Part shown: positions 22,601 to 34,600 of the stretch, piece by piece | Numbering within the stretch: position 1 is the first letter of the stretch | How the letters are laid out: every line of letters starts with the position of its first letter | Assembly: GCA_033558025.1 (NCBI GenBank) | Contig: JAUCEF010000016.1 | Span: forward strand, 3,162,001 to 3,226,000 | DNA: 64,000 nt | Reading direction: 5' to 3' | From: Phytophthora sp. 'mugwort' | Taxonomy: Eukaryota; Oomycota; Peronosporomycetes; Peronosporales; Peronosporaceae | Notes under the pieces: generated by a model | Told to the model about the DNA's origin: nothing | The model's database searches: none | Seen by the model: the letters and a program-made list of their open reading frames with translations, nothing else | Translations under genes and position numbers: made by a program

Positions 22601-25600
22601 GTCAGGATCACCTTCTTCAAGTCGCCGCTCAACTCGCCGCTCAAGATCCCCACCAGGTCGTCGCCGTATTTCTCCTGGAACGTCTTCTTCAGCAGCGCAA
22701 TCTCAGCGTTCGAGCGAGCCATCACGACCGGGTAGATCCATTCCTCCGTCGAGCCCAGGCCCTTCGTAGCCTTGCGCAGAATTTCGGCCTCCACGTGCTC
22801 CAGTGGGCTCGCGAGCATCTTCAGCAGAATGCCGTACTCACTCGTGCTCTTCACCCACACCGTCAAGCTCTGCTTGTACAGGATGCGGTAGCGCCACCAA
22901 ATCAGGTAGCGCTGCTCTGCAGTCTTCGACAGCAGCAGCGACGCCAGCGCAGCCTCATCCGAAGCCGCACCAGTGCACACGCGCTGGATCTTCTGCGCAG
23001 CCGCATCGATATCGGCAGAGAACGTCATTGACTCGATGCTGCTGCCCTCGCGTGCGTAGCGCGCGTATAGGCTGCTCATCTCCGCGGCGCCCGTAGCCAC
23101 CAGCGAGGCAGAGCTCTCCTTGCCGCTCAGGGCGGACGTCGTCGACACCAAACCACCAGCAGCAGACACACTCTCCGTACTACTCACGCCCACAGCAGTA
23201 CTCTGCGAAATGCTCGCCTTCTCCTCCACCGACGCGCCCGAACCGATGCCAGCAACGCTCACAGTAGCGCTCGAGCTGCTCACCGTCCCACTTGCCGACG
23301 TAGATCCTGAAGTAGACGCGCCGAATTCCACCTCCGCTGCGTCGAACACAGACAGAAGTAGCTGGCAGTACTCGCCGCTCACCACGCCCTGGATACGTGT
23401 GCGCAGCTCCTGCCGGTACAGACGCATGTACACGACGCGAATGCGCACAAGAAGGCGGTAGTACCGCACAACCCACGCACTCAGACCATACGCGTTCTTG
23501 CCAGCGCTCTTCAGCGTCGTCTCGAACAGCTCCGCAAGCAGCTCCACCGGCTCCAGCACCGAGCGCACCAGGAACAGCAGCGCATGCTTGGCGTCGCCAG
23601 AGAACTCCGTCTTGATCACATCCGCGAGGTCTTTCTTGTACTTCGTCACGTACGCACTGTTGATGTTGCGCACGTGCTCCGCCGGGTTCAGCACCAGGAT
23701 GTTGATAAACGTCGTCTCGTCCGTCCCCATGCGGCCTTCGCCGGCCTTGTACAAGGCGTCCGCGTCCGCTGCAGCCTTCGCGCTCGTGTGGACAGACGCG
23801 TTGAAATCGGCCACCTCGCCGCGCATAGCGGTCAGGATCACCTTCTTCAAGTCGCCGCTCAACTCGCCGCTCAAGATCCCCACCAGGTCGTCGCCGTATT
23901 TCTCCTGGAACGTCTTCTTCAGCAGCGCAATCTCAGCGTTCGAGCGAGCCATCACGACCGGGTAGATCCATTCCTCCGTCGTGCCCAGGCCCTTCGTAGC
24001 CTTGCGCAGAATTTCGGCCTCCACGTGCTCCAGTGGGCTCGCGAGCATCTTCAGCAGAATGCCGTACTCACTCGTGCTCTTCACCCACACCGTCAAGCTC
24101 TGCTTGTACAGGATGCGGTAGCGCCACCAAATCAGGTAGCGCTGCTCTGCAGTCTTCGACAGCAGCAGCGACGCCAGCGCAGCCTCATCCGAAGCCGCAC
24201 CAGTGCACACGCGCTGGATCTTCTGCGCAGCCGCATCGATATCGGCAGAGAACGTCATTGACTCGATGCTGCTGCCCTCGCGTGCGTAGCGCGCGTATAG
24301 GCTGCTCATCTCCGCGGCGCCCGTAGCCACCAGCGAGGCAGAGCTCTCCTTGCCGCTCAGGGCGGACGTCGTCGACACCAAACCACCAGCAGCAGACACA
24401 CTCTCCGTACTACTCACGCCCACAGCAGTACTCTGCGAAATGCTCGCCTTCTCCTCCACCGACGCGCCCGAACCGATGCCAGCAACGCTCACAGTAGCGC
24501 TCGAGCTGCTCACCGTCCCACTTGCCGACGTAGATCCTGAAGTAGACGCGCCGAATTCCACCTCCGCTGCGTCAAACACAGACAGAAGTAGCTGGCAGTA
24601 CTCGCCGCTCACCACGCCCTGGATACGTGTGCGCAGCTCCTGCCGGTACAGACGCATGTACACGACGCGAATGCGCACAAGAAGGCGGTAGTACCGCACA
24701 ACCCACGCACTCAGACCATACGCGTTCTTGCCAGCGCTCTTCAGCGTCGTCTCGAACAGCTCCGCAAGCAGCTCCACCGGCTCCAGCACCGAGCGCACCA
24801 GGAACAGCAGCGCATGCTTGGCGTCGCCAGAGAACTCCGTCTTGATCACATCCGCGAGGTCTTTCTTGTACTTCGCCACGTACGCACTGTTGATGTTGCG
24901 CACGTGCTCCGCCGGGTTCAGCACCAGGATGTTGATAAACGTCGTCTCGTCCGTCCCCATGCGGCCTTCGCCGGCCTTGTACAAGGCGTCCGCGTCCGCT
25001 GCAGCCTTCGCGCTCGTGTGGACAGACGCGTTGAAATCGGCCACCTCGCCGCGCATAGCGGTCAGGATCACCTTCTTCAAGTCGCCGCTCAACTCGCCGC
25101 TCAAGATCCCCACCAGGTCGTCGCCGTATTTCTCCTGGAACGTCTTCTTCAGCAGCGCAATCTCAGCGTTCGAGCGAGCCATCACGACCGGGTAGATCCA
25201 TTCCTCCGTCGTGCCCAGGCCCTTCGTAGCCTTGCGCAGAATTTCGGCCTCCACGTGCTCCAGTGGGCTCGCGAGCATCTTCAGCAGAATGCCGTACTCA
25301 CTCGTGCTCTTCACCCACACCGTCAAGCTCTGCTTGTACAGGATGCGGTAGCGCCACCAAATCAGGTAGCGCTGCTCTGCAGTCTTCGACAGCAGCAGCG
25401 ACGCCAGCGCAGCCTCATCCGAAGCCGCACCAGTGCACACGCGCTGGATCTTCTGCGCAGCCGCATCGATATCGGCAGAGAACGTCATTGACTCGATGCT
25501 GCTGCCCTCGCGTGCGTAGCGCGCGTATAGGCTGCTCATCTCCGCGGCGCCCATAGCCACCAGCGAGGCAGAGCTCTCCTTGCCGCTCAGGGCGGACGTC

Positions 25601-28600
25601 GTCGACACCGAACCACCACCAGCAGACACGCTTTCCGTACTACTCGCACTTACAAAAGTGCTTATTGTCGTGGGTTGTTGGCCTTCGTCGTGATTGTTAT
25701 CAGAAATGGATGTCTTGGCTAACTTGGATACGTTTGTTCCCGTAACGAAAACTGTATCATCGGGGAAGGTCACAAATGAGGAGAGACTTCGGATGCTGCG
25801 GTTCTCCTTCTCTTCGTTTGCACCATCAATAACAGCGACGTGATACTGAGTATTGCCGCTAGCACCAAGGCTAAGCAAGAACTCAATGTCATCGATGTCT
25901 TGTGGCTGCGCAAACCCAAGCTCTTGGAAGAATGTAATGAGAGACTTCGCTGACCCATAGAATACCGCTTCGCCGCCTTCCGTAATCAGCACATTTTCAT
26001 AGCCACCAGATAACTGCGGTGATTCCTTCAGCATTGAGGTCAGCACTTGTGCACTTGCGGCATCAGACACTTTCTTGTGCTCGCTAGACACTTCATCGAT
26101 CACCAAGATACGCTTATGCTGTCCAAACTCGATGCCAAATTCATGAACAGCAACCTCGGGGAATTGTACCGACAACGTTTGCGACACATTCCAAGCTGCG
26201 CGCTTCTCATCCAACGAGCCACTCTTGTACAAATTATCGCTAAAGCTTGACAGACTCTTCGCCCAGAAGTCGCGCGAAAGCTCACGGACCTGCTCCGAGC
26301 AAAGCGTCGCAACGTCTTTACCTCTCTTCTCGCAGAAACTCACAAACTGCGCTAGCCATGTCCACCCGAACGAAGTCTCCTTCACCTTCTGCAACTTTGA
26401 GTCTTCACTACTCCCGCCACTGAGACATAGAACAACAAGAGTGTTTTCACAATCCCGTTTAAAATGACCCAATCGTCCAGGGGTAACACACCCATCAGCC
26501 TCGGTTCGCACATCCCCACTCAACATCGGTTCCATCATCGCTGTCGAGCCGACATCGGCGGACGTGGTCGTGGAGCGGGTGGCACTCACAGCAGAGCCGA
26601 TAACAGCGCCTGTGGTAGCGGCCGTCGCGACATCGATGGCGGCCGTCTTCAGGCCGCTCACCTTTTTGCTGTCGTCAGAGACATCCTCCGACGTCACGGT
26701 CGTCTCCGACGTCTCCGTCGTCACGGCACTCACGCTGCCAGTCGTGTCCGCGCCAGTCACATCCGTGCTCGACACCGTCGTCACACCCTCCTCGTTCTCG
26801 GTGGTCTCCGTCGTCTCGGTGGTCTCCGTCGTCTGCTGGCTCGCGCCCGTGCCACTCGTCCAGCCAGACGTCACGGCGTAGCCGCCGCGCTCACCCACGC
26901 TGCGGGTCACGTCACCGCTCACGTCTTCACTGGTCACGGCGCTCACACCTTCATTTGTCACCGTCTCCGTCGTCTCGGTCACTTCAGTCGTCTCGGTCGA
27001 GCTGACATCGGCGGACGTGGTCGTGGAGCGGGTGGCACTCACAGCAGAGCCGATAACAGCGCCTGTGGTAGCGGCCGTCGCGACATCGATGGCGGCCGTC
27101 TTCAGGCCGCTCACCTTTTTGCTGTCGTCAGAGACATCCTCCGACGTCACGGTCGTCTCCGACGTCTCCGTCGTCACGGCACTCACGCTGCCAGTCGTGT
27201 CCTCGCCAGTCACATCCGTGCTCGACACCGTCGTCACACTCTCCTCGTTCTCGGTGGTCTCCGTCGTCTGCTGGCTTGCGCCCGTGCCACTCGTCCAGCC
27301 AGACGTCACGGCGTAGCCGCCGCGCTCACCCACGCTGCGGGTCACGTCGCCGCTCACGTCTTCACTGGTCACGGCGCTCACACCTTCATTTGTCACCGTC
27401 TCCGTCGTCTCGGTCACTTCAGTCGTCTCGGTCGAGCTGACATCGGCGGACGTGGTCGTGGAGCGGGTGGCACTCACAGCAGAGCCGATAACAGCGCCTG
27501 TGGTAGCGGCCGTCGCGACATCGATGGCGGCCGTCTTCAGGCCGCTCGCCTTTTTGCTGTCGTCAGAGACATCCTCCGACGTCACGGTCGTCTCCGACGT
27601 CTCCGTCGTCACGGCACTCACGCTGCCAGTCGTGTCCGCGCCAGTCACATCCGTGCTCGACACCGTCGTCACACCCTCCTCGTTCTCGGTGGTCTCCGTC
27701 GTCTCGGTGGTCTCCGTCGTCTGCTGGCTCGCGCCCGTGCCACTCGTCCAGCCAGACGTCACGGCGTAGCCGCCGCGCTCACCCACGCTGCGGGTCACGT
27801 CGCCGCTCACGTCTTCACTGGTCACGGCGCTCACACCTTCATTTGTCACCGTCTCCGTCGTCTCGGTCACTTCAGTCGTCTCGGTCGAGCTGACATCGGC
27901 GGACGTGGTCGTGGAGCGGGTGGCACTCACAGCAGAGCCGATAACAGCGCCTGTGGTAGCGGCCGTCGCGACATCGATGGCGGCCGTCTTCAGGCCGCTC
28001 ACCTTTTTGCTGTCGTCAGAGACATCCTCCGACGTCACGGTCGTCTCCGACGTCTCCGTCGTCACGGCACTCACGCTGCCAGTCGTGTCCGCGCCAGTCA
28101 CATCCGTGCTCGACACCGTCGTCACACTCTCCTCGTTCTCGGTGGTCTCCGTCGTCTGCTGGCTTGCGCCCGTGCCACTCGTCCAGCCAGACGTCACGGC
28201 GTAGCCGCCGCGCTCACCCACGCTGCGGGTCACGTCGCCGCTCGCGTCTTCACTGGTCACGGCGCTCACACCTTCATTTGTCACCGTCTCCGTCGTCTCG
28301 GTCACTTCAGTCGTCTCGGTCGAGCTGACATCGGCGGACGTGGTCGTGGAGCGGGTGGCACTCACAGCAGAGCCGATAACAGCGCCTGTGGTAGCGGCCG
28401 TCGCGACATCGATGGCGGCCGTCTTCAGGCCGCTCACCTTTTTGCTGTCGTCAGAGACATCCTCCGACGTCACGGTCGTCTCCGACGTCTCCGTCGTCAC
28501 GGCACTCACGCTGCCAGTCGTGTCCGCGCCAGTCACATCCGTGCTCGACACCGTCGTCACACCCTCCTCGTTCTCGGTGGTCTCCGTCGTCTCGGTGGTC

Positions 28601-31600
28601 TCCGTCGTCTCGGTGGTCTCCGTCGTCTGCTGGCTCGCGCCCGTGCCACTCGTCCAGCCAGACGTCACGGCGTAGCCGCCGCGCTCACCCACGCTGCGGG
28701 TCACGTCGCCGCTCACGTCTTCACTGGTCACGGCGCTCACACCTTCATTTGTCACCGTCTCCGTCGTCTCGGTCACTTCAGTCGTCTCGGTCGAGCTGAC
28801 ATCGGCGGACGTGGTCGTGGAGCGGGTGGCACTCACAGCAGAGCCGATAACAGCGCCTGTGGTAGCGGCCGTCGCGACATCGATGGCGGCCGTCTTCAGG
28901 CCGCTCACCTTTTTGCTGTCGTCAGAGACATCCTCCGACGTCACGGCCGTCTCCGACGTCTCCGTCGTCACGGCACTCACGCTGCCAGTCGTGTCCGCGC
29001 CAGTCACATCCGTGCTCGACACCGTCGTCACACCCTCCTCGTTCTCGGTGGTCTCCGTCGTCTCGGTGGTCTCCGTCGTCTGCTGGCTCGCGCCCGTGCC
29101 ACTCGTCCAGCCAGACGTCACGGCGTAGCCGCCGCGCTCACCCACGCTGCGGGTCACGTCGCCGCTCACGTCTTCACTGGTCACGGCGCTCACACCTTCA
29201 TTTGTCACCGTCTCCGTCGTCTCGGTCACTTCAGTCGTTTCGGTCGAGCTGACATCGGCGGACGTGGTCGTGGAGCGGGTGGCACTCACAGCAGAGCCGA
29301 TAACAGCGCCTGTGGTAGCGGCCGTCGCGACATCGATGGCGGCCGTCTTCAGGCCGCTCACCTTTTTGCTGTCGTCAGAGACATCCTCCGACGTCACGGT
29401 CGTCTCCGACGTCTCCGTCGTCACGGCACTCACGCTGCCAGTCGTGTCCGCGCCAGTCACATCCGTGCTCGACACCGTCGTCACACCCTCCTCGTTCTCG
29501 GTGGTCTCCGTCGTCTGCTGGCTCGCGCCCGTGCCACTCGTCCAGCCAGACGTCACGGCGTAGCCGCCGCGCTCACCCACGCTGCGGGTCACGTCGCCGC
29601 TCACGTCTTCACTGGTCACGGCGCTCACACCTTCATTTGTCACCGCCTCCGTCGTCTCGGTCACTTCAGTCGTCTCGGTCGAGCTGACATCGGCGGACGT
29701 GGTCGTGGAGCGGGTGGCACTCACAGCAGAGCCGATAACAGCGCCTGTGGTAGCGGCCGTCGCGACATCGATGGCGGCCGTCTTCAGGCCGCTCACCTTT
29801 TTGCTGTCGTCAGAGACATCCTCCGACGTCACGGTCGTCTCCGACGTCTCCGTCGTCACGGCACTCACGCTGCCAGTCGTGTCCGCGCCAGTCACATCCG
29901 TGCTCGACACCGTCGTCACACCCTCCTCGTTCTCGGTGGTCTCCGTCGTCTCGGTGGTCTCCGTCGTCTGCTGGCTCGCGCCCGTGCCACTCGTCCAGCC
30001 AGACGTCACGGCGTAGCCGCCGCGCTCACCCACGCTGCGGGTCACGTCGCCGCTCACGTCTTCACTGGTCACGGCGCTCACACCTTCATTTGTCACCGTC
30101 TCCGTCGTCTCGGTCACTTCAGTCGTCTCGGTCGAGCTGACATCGGCGGACGTGGTCGTGGAGCGGGTGGCACTCACAGCAGAGCCGATAACAGCGCCTG
30201 TGGTAGCGGCCGTCGCGACATCGATGGCGGCCGTCTTCAGGCCGCTCACCTTTTTGCTGTCGTCAGAGACATCCTCCGACGTCACGGTCGTCTCCGACGT
30301 CTCCGTCGTCACGGCACTCACGCTGCCAGTCGTGTCCGCGCCAGTCACATCCGTGCTCGACACCGTCGTCACACCCTCCTCGTTCTCGGTGGTCTCCGTC
30401 GTCTCGGTGGTCTCCGTCGTCTGCTGGCTCGCGCCCGTGCCACTCGTCCAGCCAGACGTCACGGCGTAGCCGCCGCGCTCACCCACGCTGCGGGTCACGT
30501 CGCCGCTCACGTCTTCACTGGTCACGGCGCTCACACCTTCATTTGTCACCGTCTCCGTCGTCTCGGTCACTTCAGTCGTCTCGGTCGAGCTGACATCGGC
30601 GGACGTGGTCGTGGAGCGGGTGGCACTCACAGCAGAGCCGATAACAGCGCCTGTGGTAGCGGCCGTCGCGACATCGATGGCGGCCGTCTTCAGGCCGCTC
30701 ACCTTTTTGCTGTCGTCAGAGACATCCTCCGACGTCACGGTCGTCTCCGACGTCTCCGTCGTCACGGCACTCACGCTGCCAGTCGTGTCCGCGCCAGTCA
30801 CATCCGTGCTCGACACCGTCGTCACACCCTCCTCGTTCTCGGTGGTCTCCGTCGTCTGCTGGCTCGCGCCCGTGCCACTCGTCCAGCCAGACGTCACGGC
30901 GTAGCCGCCGCGCTCACCCACGCTGCGGGTCACGTCGCCGCTCACGTCTCCACTGGTCACGGCGCTCACACCTTCATTTGTCACCGTCTCCGTCGTCTCG
31001 GTCACTTCAGTCGTCTCGGTCGAGCTGACATCGGCGGACGTGGTCGTGGAGCGGGTGGCACTCACAGCAGAGCCGATAACAGCGCCTGTGGTAGCGGCCG
31101 TCGCGACATCGATGGCGGCCGTCTTCAGGCCGCTCGCCTTTTTGCTGTCGTCAGAGACATCCTCCGACGTCACGGTCGTCTCCGACGTCTCCGTCGTCAC
31201 GGCACTCACGCTGCCAGTCGTGTCCGCGCCAGTCACATCCGTGCTCGACACCGTCGTCACACCCTCCTCGTTCTCGGTGGTCTCCGTCGTCTCGGTGGTC
31301 TCCGTCGTCTGCTGGCTCGCGCCCGTGCCACTCGTCCAGCCAGACGTCACGGCGTAGCCGCCGCGCTCACCCACGCTGCGGGTCACGTCGCCGCTCACGT
31401 CTTCACTGGTCACGGCGCTCACACCTTCATTTGTCACCGTCTCCGTCGTCTCGGTCACTTCAGTCGTCTCGGTCGAGCTGACATCGGCGGACGTGGTCGT
31501 GGAGCGGGTGGCACTCACAGCAGAGCCGATAACAGCGCCTGTGGTAGCGGCCGTCGCGACATCGATGGCGGCCGTCTTCAGGCCGCTCACCTTTTTGCTG

Positions 31601-34600
31601 TCGTCAGAGACATCCTCCGACGTCACGGTCGTCTCCGACGTCTCCGTCGTCACGGCACTCACGCTGCCAGTCGTGTCCGCGCCAGTCACATCCGTGCTCG
31701 ACACCGTCGTCACACCCTCCTCGTTCTCGGTGGTCTCCGTCGTCTCGGTGGTCTCCGTCGTCTCGGTGGTCTCCGTCGTCTGCTGGCTCGCGCCCGTGCC
31801 ACTCGTCCAGCCAGACGTCACGGCGTAGCCGCCGCGCTCACCCACGCTGCGGGTCACGTCGCCGCTCACGTCTTCACTGGTCACGGCGCTCACACCTTCA
31901 TTTGTCACCGTCTCCGTCGTCTCGGTCACTTCAGTCGTCTCGGTCGAGCTGACATCGGCGGACGTGGTCGTGGAGCGGGTGGCACTCACAGCAGAGCCGA
32001 TAACAGCGCCTGTGGTAGCGGCCGTCGCGACATCGATGGCGGCCGTCTTCAGGCCGCTCACCTTTTTGCTGTCGTCAGAGACATCCTCCGACGTCACGGT
32101 CGTCTCCGACGTCTCCGTCGTCACGGCACTCACGCTGCCAGTCGTGTCCGCGCCAGTCACATCCGTGCTCGACACCGTCGTCACACCCTCCTCGTTCTCG
32201 GTGGTCTCCGTCGTCTCGGTGGTCTCCGTCGTCTGCTGGCTCGCGCCCGTGCCACTCGTCCAGCCAGACGTCACGGCGTAGCCGCCGCGCTCACCCACGC
32301 TGCGGGTCACGTCGCCGCTCACGTCTTCACTGGTCACGGCGCTCACACCTTCATTTGTCACCGTCTCCGTCGTCTCGGTCACTTCAGTCGTCTCGGTCGA
32401 GCTGACATCGGCGGACGTGGTCGTGGAGCGGGTGGCACTCACAGCAGAGCCGATAACAGCGCCTGTGGTAGCGGCCGTCGCGACATCGATGGCGGCCGTC
32501 TTCAGGCCGCTCACCTTTTTGCTGTCGTCAGAGACATCCTCCGACGTCACGGTCGTCTCCGACGTCTCCGTCGTCACGGCACTCACGCTGCCAGTCGTGT
32601 CCGCGCCAGTCACATCCGTGCTCGACACCGTCGTCACACCCTCCTCGTTCTCGGTGGTCTCCGTCGTCTCGGTGGTCTCCGTCGTCTGCTGGCTCGCGCC
32701 CGTGCCACTCGTCCAGCCAGACGTCACGGCGTAGCCGCCGCGCTCACCCACGCTGCGGGTCACGTCGCCGCTCACGTCTTCACTGGTCACGGCGCTCACA
32801 CCTTCATTTGTCACCGTCTCCGTCGTCTCGGTCACTTCAGTCGTCTCGGTCGAGCTGACATCGGCGGACGTGGTCGTGGAGCGGGTGGCACTCACAGCAG
32901 AGCCGATAACAGCGCCTGTGGTAGCGGCCGTCGCGACATCGATGGCGGCCGTCTTCAGGCCGCTCACCTTTTTGCTGTCGTCAGAGACATCCTCCGACGT
33001 CACGGTCGTCTCCGACGTCTCCGTCGTCACGGCACTCACGCTGCCAGTCGTGTCCGCGCCAGTCACATCCGTGCTCGACACCGTCGTCACACCCTCCTCG
33101 TTCTCGGTGGTCTCCGTCGCCTCGGTGGTCTCCGTCGTCTCGGTGGTCTCCGTCGTCTGCTGGCTCGCGCCCGTGCCACTCGTCCAGCCAGACGTCACGG
33201 CGTAGCCGCCGCGCTCACCCACGCTGCGGGTCACGTCGCCGCTCACGTCTTCACTGGTCACGGCGCTCACACCTTCATTTGTCACCGTCTCCGTCGTCTC
33301 GGTCACTTCAGTCGTCTCGGTCGAGCTGACATCGGCGGACGTGGTCGTGGAGCGGGTGGCACTCACAGCAGAGCCGATAACAGCGCCTGTGGTAGCGGCC
33401 GTCGCGACATCGATGGCGGCCGTCTTCAGGCCGCTCACCTTTTTGCTGTCGTCAGAGACATCCTCCGACGTCACGGTCGTCTCCGACGTCTCCGTCGTCA
33501 CGGCACTCACGCTGCCAGTCGTGTCCGCGCCAGTCACATCCGTGCTCGACACCGTCGTCACACCCTCCTCGTTCTCGGTGGTCTCCGTCGTCTCGGTGGT
33601 CTCCGTCGTCTGCTGGCTCGCGCCCGTGCCACTCGTCCAGCCAGACGTCACGGCGTAGCCGCCGCGCTCACCCACGCTGCGGGTCACGTCGCCGCTCACG
33701 TCTTCACTGGTCACGGCGCTCACACCTTCATTTGTCACCGTCTCCGTCGTCTCGGTCACTTCAGTCGTCTCGGTCGAGCTGACATCGGCGGACGTGGTCG
33801 TGGAGCGGGTGGCACTCACAGCAGAGCCGATAACAGCGCCTGTGGTAGCGGCCGTCGCGACATCGATGGCGGCCGTCTTCAGGCCGCTCACCTTTTTGCT
33901 GTCGTCAGAGACATCCTCCGACGTCACGGTCGTCTCCGACGTCTCCGTCGTCACGGCACTCACGCTGCCAGTCGTGTCCGCGCCAGTCACATCCGTGCTC
34001 GACACCGTCGTCACACCCTCCTCGTTCTCGGTGGTCTCCGTCGTCTCGGTGGTCTCCGTCGTCTGCTGGCTCGCGCCCGTGCCACTCGTCCAGCCAGACG
34101 TCACGGCGTAGCCGCCGCGCTCACCCACGCTGCGGGTCACGTCGCCGCTCACGTCTTCACTGGTCACGGCGCTCACACCTTCATTTGTCACCGTCTCCGT
34201 CGTCTCGGTCACTTCAGTCGTCTCGGTCGAGCTGACATCGGCGGACGTGGTCGTGGAGCGGGTGGCACTCACAGCAGAGCCGATAACAGCGCCTGTGGTA
34301 GCGGCCGTCGCGACATCGATGGCGGCCGTCTTCAGGCCGCTCACCTTTTTGCTGTCGTCAGAGACATCCTCCGACGTCACGGTCGTCTCCGACGTCTCCG
34401 TCGTCACGGCACTCACGCTGCCAGTCGTGTCCGCGCCAGTCACATCCGTGCTCGACACCGTCGTCACACCCTCCTCGTTCTCGGTGGTCTCCGTCGTCTC
34501 GGTGGTCTCCGTCGTCTCGGTGGTCTCCGTCGTCTGCTGGCTCGCGCCCGTGCCACTCGTCCAGCCAGACGTCACGGCGTAGCCGCCGCGCTCACCCACG

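Noticed and set aside
20937..25556. Plus-strand open frames of 97-232 codons repeated every 1,230 bp
   Set aside because: Exact antisense shadows of the four annexin modules, without their own motifs.
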